A DNA stretch of 64,000 bases from Callorhinus ursinus (lineage: Eukaryota; Chordata; Mammalia; Carnivora; Otariidae), in contig NW_020312817.1 in the NCBI RefSeq assembly GCF_003265705.1, forward strand, positions 51,931,504 to 51,995,503. Direction: 5' to 3'. Within the stretch, counting starts at the first letter, position 1. Each line of letters begins with the position of its first letter. Under the pieces are notes generated by a model. The model did no database searches and was not told the origin of the DNA. It saw only the letters and a list, made by a program, of their open reading frames with translations. Of this stretch, positions 51,631 to 63,836 are shown one piece after another. Position numbers and translations under genes: made by a program.

Positions 51631-54363
51631 TAAAGAAAGAAAAGTCGACCAGAGCAAAGGGAGCAGGAGGGGTGGCAGTGTTAAATCCAGTGGTCTGAGT
51701 GGACCCCGCTGAGGTGAGGAGAGAGCAGCCAAACCTTGGAGGGGACACAGCTTGGCTGCCTTTCACCCCTCCCTGTTCTTCTAACCCTTGGGGCCTGAGG
51801 TCCCCTGGCCCTAGGACCAGATCCCCTTGGAGAACACCCCTTCCTATTTCTCACAGCGTGCCCTGCCCACCCAGCCCCTCCACAGCCTCAGGGACTTTGC
51901 ACACCATCTCTGCACTCAGTGCAGACGTGGACCCACAGGAGAATGACCGCTCCCCTCCATGGCCTGGGGGCCAGCACCTTAGCTTGGGGGCTCAGGAGCA
52001 GCCCTGCAGGAGAAGCAGGAAGGAGCTACCCCCCCAGAATCTGAAGACCTTCCCAGGGTTTCCTGAGTATCAGCTACCCCCATACTGAGAGCCCCACACC
52101 AACCTCCTGAGGAAATGGCGACATCCTGGTGGGTCCAGGCACTTGAATGAGACTTCCGGCACAGAGCCAGCTCCATCTTTTATTTACCCATCAAGGAGCC
52201 ACAGGGACATCCCTGGTAGCTTCAGAAGATCTAAAGCCCAGGGCCTAGAACAGGCTCTGGGGACCACTGTTTCGGGACCACAGGTGATTAATACTAGAGG
52301 CCTTTAGCTCTCCCGGGGATCTCTAGGGGGGCGTGTCTATGGTCCTGACCCCACCCAGGGTCAGGATCTGCCACCTTCACCATGATGTCATACCTCAGTG
52401 CCTGTCCCCTTCTCCAGACATAACCAAAGCTGAGATTTTCTTCCTATGGGACATCTGTGAGCTCCATGCTCTCCCAAACCACATGACCTTGGCCTAGAGT
52501 CCCTCTGAGGCCAACCACATCAAGGTGCGCCACCTGAGAGCCCCGTTCCTCAAGCCTCCAGCCCTGGCACCGCCATGCAGTCATCCTGTCCCATGACCAT
52601 TATCAGTCAGTCATGTGTCCACCAGGACACGCTGCCCTGGAGCAGGGAGCCTGTCACCCGTGTCTGCCATCTTGGGGCCCACAGTCAACAATAGCACAGA
52701 ACTCTGGAGGGTCTTCTCTGGCCCCCAGGCTAGAAGGGCCTGAGAAACCAAAGAGAGAGACAGAGGACAACCTCATCAGATCCTCCTACAGGTCATGCGG
52801 CCAAGCTCTGGGGTCCTTCACCCACCCCACCATGCTCAGCCCCATCGCTTACTGCCTGCTTCCTCAGCCACAGCTCTCCAACACTGAGCCTAGCATGACC
52901 AAACCCCCGACCAGCCCACTCCCCACTCCCCCGACAGACACGGCATGAGTGGACAGGGAAGCGCCATATGAATCTGAGTCTTCTTCATTACCCTGCCCTC
53001 CGACAACACCAAGAAGCTGGAGGAGGGTGAGATGTGGCCCTGAGTTGAGGCAGGGGTGGTTGGCAGCACCTGCAAACCGCTTGAGAGAAACTCAGGGATT
53101 CACCAGAGCTCTGGGTCTGCCCTCCACCAGTCCCTGCTCCCAGCACACAGTGCCCTGCTGGCTCCCCAACCCACCACACCACGGGGGCTCATGTTTTCTT
53201 GTGACCCGGCAGGTCTCACTTCTGATCTGCCTCTGGCTGTTAGGACTGAGGTCGTACGGATGGTTTGCTTGCTGTCCACACCGTCACGAACCAGCTGCTC
53301 TCCAGATACATTTGGGAGTATGTGGCTTCTCTCCTCCATGGGTGTCCAGCACCCCCACAGGCCTGGAGGCTCCCCCGGGGACAGGGACAGCACTGTCCCC
53401 TTCAGTCTAGAATCTGAGGATGGATTTGGCATCTTCTCGTGGTACAGAGCTCTGAAGGGACGTGGGTGAGAATACTCAGGGCCAGGCCAATGGAGTCCAC
53501 AGGCCAGCCTACAGCAGGACTCGTACAGCATGGCCTCCCCCAGCCTTCTTCCTCCTCTCAGTCCTTCCAGGGTTTTCCAAGGATCCCACAGGCCCTGTCT
53601 TCTTTGACAGTCTGAGCTAAACTCAGTTGGGTACGCGTGGCATGCTCTGCCCATAGGGCCCAGCCCGGAAGTCGGCCTCAGTGAACAGCCAGTGAGGATC
53701 CTGCACTTCAGACAAGCACTCTGTTCCTTCTGGTACAACCTCAGTTCTCTGTGCCCCCCACTCCAGAGCAATCAGCCCCAGGTCCCAGGTGGGAAGCCCC
53801 AGCTCAGAGGGCTCGGGGGCCTTGGGACCTGGGGCTGCTCTGTGACTCGGTGCTATCACAGGCACTAGAAGATGGACCCAGACACTCTCCACAGGCCGGA
53901 GCTGTATCCCAGCCTCACCTCCCGCAGGCTGTGCTCAGCTGGGGGCTCACCCAAGCAGGGCTTAGCCCTCCTCTCCCATCCATCCCTTCTGGCTTTTATA
54001 CCCCCTTCTTGGAGACATGGTCTGTGAAGGATTGGCAATCTCTGCAGACGGGCAGGGGTCCTAGCCCAGAAAGGAGAAGGTAGCAGTTTCCCAGCTGGTG
54101 AGCATGAAGCACAGAGTGTGGGAACAAGGAGCCGGAGGAGGAAAGGTGAAGCATTCAGGGATGGTCACCAACCTGGCTCAACCACGTGGACAGGGACCAG
54201 GTGTGAAAAGCTGGGTCTCAGGGGCTGGACAGGCATCTGAGCTTGGAGGGGCCCAAGTGCAGGAGAACTTGCAAGAAACACCAGTCATGGATGCCCAGAG
54301 GGCAAGAGTGGAGAGATGTTTGAGCAGCTAAGCCAGAAGCTAGAAACCCTGGTCGAAGGCACT

Positions 54364-54925
54364 GGGGGCTGTGATTTAATGATTTATAAGAAACACATAT
54401 TCGGTCATTCAGGTGACCAAACTATATTTCTCAGAAATATTGGGTCTTCTTCCACAGTTCCTGAAAACACTTCAGCGCCATAAAGGTAAAATGGGTGTCT
54501 TGTTATTAACGAAGGTGACTTTTGGACCCCACGGAAGGGTAGGAGCTGGTTGCCAGGAGGACCAACCATGTGATTAGAGGGTTGGAACTTTCAATCCCAT
54601 CCCTCCCAACCTCTGGGGAAGAGAGAGGGGCTGGAGGTTGCATCAGCCAATGGCCAATGACTTAGTCAATCATGACTATAATGAAGTCTCCATTAAAGAC
54701 TCATGTTTTTGGGTCTCTTTTTTCAGAGAGTTTCCATGCTGAGGGAACTAGAATGCTTCCATGTGCCACTGAACAGGGCCCCAAGCTCCACAAGGACAGA
54801 AGTTCCTTTGTTCAGGACCTTGCCCTATGTATCTCTTCCTCTGGCTGTTGATTCATATGCTTTATTATATCTTTTTAATAAACTGGTAAATGTTAGTAAG
54901 TGTTTCTCAGATCCCTGACAAAGTA
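54364..54925 (+). mobile_element. Endogenous retroviral LTR, copy 1
   Basis: The copy starts with GGGGGCTGTGATTTAATGAT and carries GGTTGGAACTTTCAATCCCA, GAAGTCTCCATTAAAGAC, CTTGCCCTATGTATCTCTTC and AATAAACTGGTAAATG, a typical U3-R-U5 order with polyadenylation signal. It is a solo LTR with no viral genes beside it. The family name is uncertain. Confidence 0.65.
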
Positions 54926-54929
54926 TCTT

Positions 54930-55560
54930 CTAAGTGGTAAGAGCTATCAAGGTGTCTTTTGTTGTGCTAATGAGGTGACTTCGGAAATCACCTAAGGATG
55001 GCATCTGGTTGCTAGTGGAGCCAACCTTGAGGTTAGAGGGTTGTAGAACTTTCAGCCCCCACCACCTCCAGGGAGGAGATCCAGGCTGGAGATGGAGTTC
55101 AATTGCCAATGAAGCCTCCATAAATCCCCAAAGGACAGGGATTGGAGAGCTTCCGCGTTGGATAATAACCAGTAATCTGGTAAGTAGAATGTTTTTCTGA
55201 GTCCTGTGAGCCACTCTAGCAAGTTAATCAAACCCAAGGAGGGGGTCACAGGAACATCCGATCTAGAGCCGGTTGGTCAGAAGCACAGGGGAACCTGGAC
55301 TTGGGACTGGCATCGGAAGGGGAAGAGGAAGGGGAGGGGGCTGTGATTTAATGATCTATAAGAAACACATATTCGGTCATTCAGGTGACCAAACTATATT
55401 TGGTCTTGTAGGACTGAGCCCTTAACCCAGAGCTGTCCCTGGATAGGCAGTGTCAGAATTGAGCTGAGTTATAGGATGCCCAGCTGGGGTCAGAGAATTG
55501 CTTGGTGGTGTGGGGGGCAAAACTGGAAATTGGTGCTAGAACCCTTAGATTGCATGAGTA
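54930..55560 (+). mobile_element. Endogenous retroviral LTR, copy 2 of the same family
   Basis: The related order GAGGTTAGAGGGTTGTAGAA, GAAGCCTCCATAAATCCCCA, AACCAGTAATCTGGTAAGTA, GAACCCAAGGAGGGGGTC(A) and CAGAATTGAGCTGAGTTATA includes the 3' end missing from copy 1. A 66-base segment at 55336-55401 interrupts it and equals the start of copy 1. No internal viral genes are present. Confidence 0.65.
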
Positions 55561-56921
55561 GACTGGAGAACTCGGGGGGACGACAAGGGGATTCAGAAGG
55601 TGATGGAGACAGGCTCCGTGATGCTGGAGCTCACTGAGAGGACCCGCCCACCAGCCGACCCATGACAAACCCAGGCAATCAGAGGCTCTTCACCCCCTCC
55701 ACTCTCCATGGAATGTAAGCTCTGCTTGGCCTCCTTGCTCCCAGAGGTTGCTCCAGGCAGAGTCTTGAGCTAGTGACATGGTGTTGAGACTATCTGGATG
55801 GTATACGTGACTGAACCCAGTTAAGCGCTCTATATAAACTTTTAAGATGTGGTAGATGGGTGCAGAGATCTACTCATCTCGCTGCCACCCCAGACATGCC
55901 TCCTAAGTAAGTCCCCTAGCTTACTAACCCTGCCACCTCCCAGTCTGGAGTGGCTTGCCTCTTTCTTGGGTCCCTCCCTGCCTTCCATGTCAGGGCACTG
56001 GTTCCAGATTTCACCTGGGAAGCCCCTGAAGAACTTACAAACTCACAAGTGATCACCACACTAAACCAGAATGTTCTGCCAGTGAGCACCGTCTGAGAAA
56101 GGGATGGATTCTCCTGGGAAGTAACCTCTCTCCATCAGGGAAGCATCCAGCCACCACTAGCCTAAGATGCCTCAGGAGGAAATTCCAGCATGAGAAAGGC
56201 AGTGGACCAGGAGTCCAAGTCGCTCCCACCACTGAGAGTTTAGGAGATGTGCCACCCTCCGACTTGTCCCCATTTGGACATGGATTCACTGTGTGACTTC
56301 AGTCAGTCACTCTCTTTCTCCAGCTCTCAGTACCCAGTCGTGGTTCCTTTCAGAGTTCTGCCAGATTTGCCACTTCCTGACTCACCAAGCCAGCCAAGGT
56401 TGTACACCCTCACACACACATACACACACACAAGGTAGCCCCACTCAAAGAGACCCCAGCCCAGAATCCCCAGGGCCCCACCAGGAGGAAGTATTTCCAA
56501 ATGGATAGTCCCCCAGTGCCTCCTGGGAGGTGGAGCTGACCCAGAGGGAACATCAGGAGTTCTACTGACCAGGAAGAAAGAACCCTGCAGGGTATATTTA
56601 GCTCCCTAAAAATAACGGGAAGCCAGAGATGAGGGCTGGGAATTGTCTGCGAGGACTGGAAGAGCACTGGAAAGGCTGGGGGAGGGGCAGGAAGGACAAT
56701 GGAGGAAAGGAAGAGGGTCTGACATGTTCTGGTGGGCAGGGGAGGGGGATGTCTGTCTCCCTTCCCTTGTGATCTGCCACCCAGATGACTCAGATATTCC
56801 AGATCTGGAGATGGGGCGGGGAGGTAAGGGAGGGCTACCGAGGAGATTGGGGGAGCCATCACCAAAGCTGCCCAGGAAGCTTGGGGAGTCATCAGGTTCC
56901 TAGTAAAGAACCAATCCCTGG

Positions 56922-57120
56922 GGGCGCCTGGGTGGCTCAGTCGTTAAGCGTCTGCCTTCGGCTCAGGTCATGATCCCAGGGTCCTGGGATCGAGCCCCGC
57001 ATCGGGCTCCCTGCTCCGCAGGAAGCCTGCTTCTCCCTCTCCCACTCCCCCTGCTTGTGTTCCCTCTCTCGCTGTCTCTCTCTGTCAAATAAATAAATAA
57101 AATCTTAAAAAAAAAAAAAA
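56922..57120 (+). mobile_element. Young carnivore SINE with perfect target-site duplication
   Basis: GGGCGCCTGGGTGGCTCAGT to the A tail is nearly intact. The 16-base direct repeat AAGAACCAATCCCTGG flanks it at 56906-56921 and 57121-57136 without mismatch. It is antisense to DYSF and ends 291 bases downstream of exon 4 in the gene direction. Confidence 0.97.
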
Positions 57121-57381
57121 AAGAACCAATCCCTGGAGGTGACCATGCCTCCCTCCAGGGCAGGAGGGGACCCAGGGGCAGGCCAAGCTGGTGTGAGGCA
57201 AGGCTGACTTGAGCCCCACAGAAGGGCCAGGGCTCCCTCCTGTCCCCTTCCTGTCCCTTTCATGCCAATCCCTCTCCCTGGCACCCTGAGCTCTGGCCAC
57301 GGGGGGCCAGGCCTGGTCGCTGGCAGATGGACTATGACACGCCACTGGCATCAGAAAGGCAAGGCCTCAGACCAGACACTA

Positions 57382-57669
<288 letters not shown>

Positions 57670-58290
57670 TCAAGGCTCCCTAGCCCCCTGCCCCCAGTCA
57701 CCCCATGCATCATCCCTGGAGGGCCAGGCTCCCCCCTCCCTGCACAAGGATGAGAGACACCTTCCCTTCTCCCAAGGTCAGATTTCTGCCTCTCCCCAGA
57801 GGCCCAGCCCCACCACCCCTGTCCGCCTGGATACTCCCATTGAAGGCCTGCCTTGCCCATCAGACCTCAGCAATCCACCGGTCTCCTGAAAGCAGGGGGA
57901 CCCCTGCAGAGGGACCCCACCACCACACCTGCTTGCTCTGCAGCTGCAGTAACCCATCTGACCCACGTCGACACAGGCCGTCTATCTTGGGTTCCCAAGG
58001 CTCGGCCAGCAATGGTCATAAATAAAAAACAGTCTTTCTTGTCTTCAGGGACAGGGAAAAAAGCAAACTGGGGAAGGGCAGACATGCCCCACTCCCAAGA
58101 GAGGTCAGGGACTATCACAGCACATACACATAAGGCAGAATCTCCGAGTGAGGAGTGGGGCCCCATAAACGAATGGGCTCTTAGGAAAGAGTAGGTCACT
58201 GAGTGATGACCAGTTAAGGGACCCTTCCAAAGAGTGCCAAGGAAAAAGTTTGTGGTCCCTGCTAAGAAATGGGCAAATTGCATCCGATGT

Positions 58291-58369
58291 GGAGCATGAT
58301 CTCATGATCACTACCTGAGCCAAAACCAAGAGTCGAACATTTAACCAACTGAGCCACCCAGATGCCCCT
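58291..58369 (-). mobile_element. Truncated carnivore SINE, reverse
   Basis: The minus strand reads AGGGGCATCTGGGTGGCTCA then CGACTCTTGGTTTTGGCTCA, the SINE head; the body is missing. Confidence 0.85.
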
Positions 58370-59370
58370 AAATAGCTGATTTTAACACTGGCTGCTCACA
58401 ATGAGAGATCACCTCACATTCATGAGGATGGCTACTAGCCAAAAAACAGAAAACAACAGAAGTTGGTTAAGGATGTGGAGAAATTGGAATCCTTGTGCTC
58501 TGTTGACGGGCATGGAAAAAAGGGAATGCAAAAATGGATCAAACCATATAATCTAGCAGTTCCACTTCTGGGTATATACTCAAAAGAACTGGGGTGCCTG
58601 GGTGGCTCAGTCATTAAGCGTCTGCCTTCGGCTCAGGTCATGATCCCAGGGTCCTGGGATTGAGCCCCTCATGGGGCTCCCTGCTCTGCGGGAAGCCTGC
58701 TTCTCCCTCTCCCACTCCCCCTGCTTGTGTTCCCTCTCTCGCTGTGTCTCTCTCTGTCAAATAAATAAATACAACCTTAAAAAAAAAAAAAAGAATTGAA
58801 ACCAGAGACTTGAAGAGATATTTGTACACCCCCGTTCATAACAGCATTATTCACAATCACCAAAAAATAAAAGCAACACAAGTGTCTATCAACAGATGAA
58901 TGGATAATAAACAAATGAATGGATAAATAAAATGCAATAAAAAATTAAAATAAAAATTAATTAAAATATATTAAATAAAAACATGCATACAATGAAATAT
59001 TACTTAGCCTTAAAAAAGAATGAAGTTCTGACACATGCTACAACATGGATGAACCTTGGAGACATGATGCTGAGTGAAATAAGACAGACACAAAAGGACG
59101 AATACTGTATGATTCCACGTATATGAGGTTCCTAAAATAAGCAAGTTCATGAAGAAAGTAAAACAGAGGTTACCAGGGTCTGGGGGTAGGGGAAATGGGG
59201 AGTTATTATTTAGTAGGTAGAGAGTTTCAGTTTGGGAAGATGAAAAAGTTCTGGGGATGGACGGTGGTGATGGTTGCACAACAGTGTGAATGTGCTTAAT
59301 GCCACTGAGCTGTACATTTAGAATAGTTGAAATGGTAAGTTCTGTTATGTATATTTTACCACGATAAAAA
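58370..59370 (+). mobile_element. L1 LINE fragment split by a SINE
   Basis: TCACCTCACATTCATGAGGA, CTAGCAGTTCCACTTCTGGG, then after the SINE ACAGCATTATTCACAATCAC, GAAATATTACTTAGCCTTAA and TGTATGATTCCACGTATATG give the end of ORF2 and the 3' UTR. Stops are frequent and it is inactive. Confidence 0.88.
58592..58790 (+). mobile_element. Young carnivore SINE inside the L1
   Basis: GGGTGCCTGGGTGGCTCAGT through (CT)n and an A tail. A target duplication AAAAGAACTG / AAAAGAATTG (one mismatch) flanks it at 58582-58591 and 58789-58798. Confidence 0.95.
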
Positions 59371-59771
59371 CAACCAATTAATAGCTGCTTATTAATTATT
59401 AATTAATTATTAATAGCCACTCAGTAAAATCACTTGAGCTCCATTCTTCTTGGAACCGGCGGACTCTTGGTCACCTTACAGGTTCCCTTGCTAGCGAGGC
59501 AGTAGCCTGGTGTGTGCTGAATTTCGAAACATTTTTCTAACATTTCTTTAAAGAAAGGGCTAAAGCGAGAGACTTTCACTCACATTCATGCCTCATGATG
59601 CTAGAAAATTCCACATCTTCTAGAATTTGGACTGGTGTGTGCTATATTCCTTTGCGGCATGGAGCAGGCTTGTAGCACAGCTTACTAAGCAGGGGCTCCT
59701 GGAGGGTCTCCGTCCCAGGGTCAGCGTGGGGAAGGCACCTGCCACCAGTGTGTTGACTGTAGTGTCCTCAG

Positions 59772-60397
59772 TGTCACCAGGTAGCTCCCAAGACCTGACC
59801 TTTACTGCTCAGCTGCTTGTACCCACCGACCTTTGTTCCATGTTTTCCCATTAGCTCTTCTTTCCAGCTTATCTCTTCACTCAGGAAAAAGACCCCACTA
59901 GCATAGCATCTCCAGACGGAAACCAAAACTGCCCCTCAAACCCTAATGACTGCCCTGGTGAAGAGCTCTGGCAGCCCAGACCATCCAGACCCCGCGGTGC
60001 AGTTCGAGCTTCACTCCCCATTGACACCTGCGCCGACGGACCACGGAGGGACCCATGGAGTGACGGACAGTTACCTTTACCTCACGCTAATATTAAATCC
60101 CCGCCCAAGTCGGAACACAAGCCTCATTTACCTAACATACAATGTTAGGCATGTTTCCTTAAGGCGCACGACCGACCTCATGCCCCTCTCCACATAGATG
60201 ACAAGCCTCCCCTACCTAAATATTTTAAATAAAAGGAACCCACTCACCCCTTGCTAGGGGAGTCACGGCTTTGGAAGTTATTCCCCGCGATCTTACTTGA
60301 GGCAAATAAAGTTTCCTTCGTGTAACAGCTCCAGCTGGGGTAGTTTCTATCTGTGACTCACCGAGGAGCAAACTCATGTTAGTGAGTTGGGGTTACA
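59772..60397 (+). mobile_element. Candidate solo LTR of an ERV class I type element
   Basis: A TATA-like AATAAAAGGAACCC, a GGCAAATAAAG polyadenylation signal about 80 bases later and the end TTGGGGTTACA give a U3-R-U5 shape. TGTCA at the left and TTACA at the right fit LTR ends, and TCAG occurs on both sides (59768-59771, 60398-60401) as a possible 4-base target duplication. The right end is better supported than the left. No viral genes are adjacent. Confidence 0.45.
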
Positions 60398-60469
60398 TCA
60401 GGACCCAGGCATCGCCAAAAAGACAAGACCGTCGGTGTAAAAGACCCGTGAATCCATGCCACATTGACA

Positions 60470-60780
60470 ATCGGAGTCCCCCGTCCTTAAGGGGAAAAGT
60501 GGGGCGGCAGAGCAGAGGGACTGGCTCCAGCAGGCGGACGACAGAGCCTGCCCTCGAACTCGGGTCCTCCGATTCCCCGAGGGATCGCCCGGGGGAGCGG
60601 AAGGCAGAGCGGGCAGTAGGAGCTGAGACGGGGGGGTGCAGTCATACTGCTGGCGCTCCAGCTCGGGAGCAGGGACGCTGCCCTCTGCGGCCTCGCTTTC
60701 TGGCCCAGGGCCGCGGGCCCTTGGCCCCCCGGAGAATTCCCGGAAGTGGGGCGGGAACAATGGGAGGAAATGCAACGGGA
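60470..60780. promoter_or_regulatory. CpG-rich block with ETS, Sp1 and E2F-like motifs
   Basis: CpG density is far above the surrounding intron. At 60739-60758 the plus strand reads CCCGGAAGTGGGGCGGGAAC, which contains a perfect ETS site (CCGGAAGTG), a GC box (GGGGCGGG) and an E2F-like GGCGGGAA. This grouping is typical of CpG-island promoters. It may be an alternative DYSF promoter, an antisense transcript start or an enhancer. Confidence 0.45.
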
Positions 60781-61457
60781 AGGTCGGCCCCACCCCTGTC
60801 AGCCCAGGCACCTCCGGAGGCTGGGAGACCTGGGCCAGGAGGGACCGCTTGTTATTTCCTCCCTTAACGTCTTGCCTTGCGGGACCTTGAAATGCCCCTA
60901 CCTCCCACCCCTGCCACAGGCCTTGGGACCAGTCCTTTGGAGGAGCTGGGTGGCCGTCACAAGCCCCCACGCCCCTAGGAGAGAGGCTGGAGGCCGCACA
61001 GCAGGCTGGCTGTCCCCAAGCCTAAGGAGCAGGCAGCCCCAGAGTGGGCCCACAGAATTGCTCTGGGAGGCTAGACTGGGTTGGCCCGGCTCTCTGGGGA
61101 GGTGGGATGGGCCTGACGCTTGATCACAGGAAACCCCATGGCCACTCTTCATTCATTCTTTCAGGGTGGATGGAGGAGAGGTGGCGTTATTCAGGCAGCC
61201 TCGGAGGGGGAGGGCCCAGACGTTCAGGGAGACCCACCGCATCCAGAGATCAAGAGGAAGGCACAGACCCTAGGGCCCAGGGGCCTACACGAACCAGCGA
61301 TGCCCCACGCTCAGTGGCAGTGGGTGGCACCAACCAGTGGCCACTTGTGGCAGGCAGGATTCAGTAAGGGTCAAAGGAGGGGCCTGGGGGTCCTGCACAG
61401 GCCGGGTCAGCGCTGGCTCTGAGTGTTTGCAGAGCCTGGCAGGGGAGAAGGAACCGG

Positions 61458-61474
61458 CCCCCCCCCCCCCCCCC
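61458..61474. repeat. Poly-C homopolymer
   Basis: A run of 17 C, likely length-variable. Confidence 0.9.
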
Positions 61475-61879
61475 GTGGGCCTTGGCCCCACCCCCTGCAG
61501 CCTACAGTAGGAAAATGTCACTGCTTCCCCAGCCTTCCCAGACCAGCCACCCCTGTCGGCAGCGTTGTGTTCTGGACCAGTGGAACGTGGGCGCGGGGGA
61601 AATGTTGAAGCTGAAATCCCAGCTGCCATCCCACAGACTGAGAGGGAGGTCAGGAGCTGGTGTGGAGGAGGGAAGAGAGGTCCAGTTCACACATTGACAA
61701 GGCACACATTTTTCCTCCATGGATAAAGATCTGGCTCCCAGACTCATCACCCAGTAGGGCTACTGTCCTGTCAGAGATGGGAGAAATGCTCTGGGGTAGC
61801 GGCCTCCAAATCTGAGCCATAAGTGGGAGGCTATAAATGAAAGTGGCCAAGGAAGTTTATTTTAATGAAGCACAAAGAA

Positions 61880-62100
61880 ATCTAAACAATTTTATTTCAA
61901 AACATTGGGACTTTTTTACAATATTGTTTATAAGAACAAAATACAGGAGGCAAACCCAAATGTCCACCCTAGAAGGTGCGTGAATAACGGACAGAACAGC
62001 CATATGATGGAATACTGCACAACTATGCAAATAATGGGGAGTACACCCTAGACTTATATATGGAAAAGCTTCAAGATACGCTGTGAAGTGATAAACACAG
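61880..62100 (+). mobile_element. L1 LINE ORF2-end fragment
   Basis: AAACCCAAATGTCCACCCTA and CATATGATGGAATACTGCAC are typical of the 3' part of L1 ORF2. It continues beyond the SINE at 62119. Confidence 0.6.
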
Positions 62101-62118
62101 AGTACAAGAGTGTATACA

Positions 62119-62318
62119 CAGGCGCCCTGGTGGCTCAGTCGGGTAAATGTCTGCCTTCGGCTCAGGTCATGATCCCAGGGTCCTGGGATCGAGCCCCGTG
62201 TCCCTCAGTGGGGAGTCTGCTTCTCCCTCTCCCTCTGCCTGCTACTCCCCCTGCTTGTGCTCTCTCCTCTCTCTCTGTCTCTTTCAAAAAAATAAATAAA
62301 ATCTTAAAAAAAAAAAGA
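62119..62318 (+). mobile_element. Carnivore SINE (Can-SINE)
   Basis: AGGCGCCCTGGTGGCTCAGT, GGTCATGATCCCAGGGTCCT, a CT-rich middle and an AATAAAATC tail, with a second tail-like AATAAATAAATAAAATC at about 62337-62356. Confidence 0.93.
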
Positions 62319-62359
62319 GTGCTCACTTGCTCTCTAAATAAATAAATAAAATCTTTTAA

Positions 62360-62745
62360 AAAAGATACTATTTGGTCAACTTGATAGGACAGAATACGAA
62401 TGGTGAATTAGGTGGAAGTCTGGCAGCCGTGTTAAGTTTACTGAAGTTGATAATGACACTGTGATTATGTAAAAGACTATCCCTATTCTTAGGAAATATT
62501 TAGGGATTTTTCCTAAATAAGTATTTAGGGATAAAAGGCCATGACAACTATAACTTACCCTCAAATAGGAGAGAGGGGCAAAGAAGGAAGAAAAGGGGAA
62601 GGAGGGAGAGGAGAGGCACTAATATAAAGCAAATGTGGTAGAATGTTAATCAGTGATTGTGAGTAAAGAGTGTAAGGAATGTTCTTTGTTCTATTTTGGC
62701 AACTTTTCTGTAAGTTCGAAATTATTTCTTTAAAAAGCTCCAGAA
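62360..62745 (+). mobile_element. L1 LINE 3' UTR fragment
   Basis: GAAGTTGATAATGACACTGT, ATTCTTAGGAAATATTTAGG, AACTTACCCTCAAATAGG and GGCAACTTTTCTGTAAGTTC follow the L1 3' UTR order. It probably belongs with the fragment at 61880. Confidence 0.75.
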
Positions 62746-62921
62746 GTATTTCCATGCGTCAGTTTCTCCTTCTTTACCTTCTAAACTAAGACAAGGACAT
62801 GTCAACTAAAAATACGTATATGACAACGCAAACCCATTCATCACTGACTCAGCAGTACCTTCCCCTCACTCGAGTCAATGAATCAGGCATGATGGGAAAG
62901 TCAGCGAGCCCCTGGCTGGCA

Positions 62922-62923
<2 letters not shown>

Positions 62924-62994
<71 letters not shown>
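62924..62994 (+). repeat. (CA)n microsatellite
   Basis: About 35 uninterrupted CA units. A pure repeat of this length is expected to be highly polymorphic. Confidence 0.97.
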
Positions 62995-62997
<3 letters not shown>

Positions 62998-63487
62998 TTG
63001 TGTGCACTCAGGGAAGATTTAAGATCCCTGGGAGGAGACAGCCATGAGCTGTGGCACCCCCAAGCCCTCAGCCATGTGTGCCTGGCAGTGAGGGGCAGGA
63101 AATGAGGGACAGCCGGACAGTCCCACCCCCTGAGCCCGCCTGGCCTCTGGCAGCCTTCCCGGGGCCGTATCTGATTCCCCAGGGGCTGCCCAAGGGTAAC
63201 TAAACAGTTTTCCACTTCAATCCAGAGAAAGACAAAAGAAAAACTATTCTGAAACCCAGGGGTGTCCTGGAGAGAATTCAGGACAAAATATAAAAATCCT
63301 TGGAAAATCAGGGTACGGTCAACACTTCCGCGCATGCTGAGAACAATGACATGGTGAACTGTAAATGTTCCTGCCTCCCAAATATTCCAGAAGGGGGGGC
63401 CTGCAAACTGGCCTACTGAAACCCAGAGGCTGAACTTAGGCCTACTTTCCCCAACTTCTAGCAACAGCAAACAATCACTCTGCCTTT

Positions 63488-63677
63488 TTAAAGATTTTAT
63501 TTATTTTTTGACAGAGAAAGAGACAGCGAGAGAGGGAACACGAGCAGGGGGAGTGGAAGAAGGAGAAGCAGGCTTCCCGCGGAGCAGGGAGCCCAATGCG
63601 GGGCTCGATCCCAGGACCCTGGGACCGTGACCTGAGCCGAAGGCAGACGCTTAACGACTGAGCCACCCAGGTGCCCC
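63488..63677 (-). mobile_element. Young carnivore SINE, reverse
   Basis: The minus strand starts GGCACCTGGGTGGCTCAGTC and ends in AATAAAATC plus A-rich sequence. A target duplication CACTCTGCCTTTTTA / CACTCTGTCTTTTTA (one mismatch) flanks it at 63476-63490 and 63678-63692, overlapping the tail. Confidence 0.95.
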
Positions 63678-63836
63678 CACTCTGTCTTTTTAAATGTCTA
63701 AGTGCACACACACACACAGCTGGGTGAGTGTCTATTCCTATGTGGGAATAACATTTGTCAGCAGAGAGAAAATATCCTTCACACATAAAACAGACCGAGA
63801 GTTCATATTCCTGATAGGATCCCAAACACACAAACT

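Noticed and set aside
56922..57120. SINE heads considered as tRNA genes
   Set aside because: They carry tRNA-like box A and B remnants but cannot fold into a full cloverleaf and are followed by SINE bodies and A tails.
60398..60970. Minus-strand open frame of 190 codons in the CpG-rich block
   Set aside because: High GC removes stop codons by chance. The composition is low complexity and no domain is visible. I kept the block only as a regulatory candidate.
62924..62994. CA repeat considered as a CRISPR-like or structured array
   Set aside because: It is a simple dinucleotide microsatellite with no spacers.
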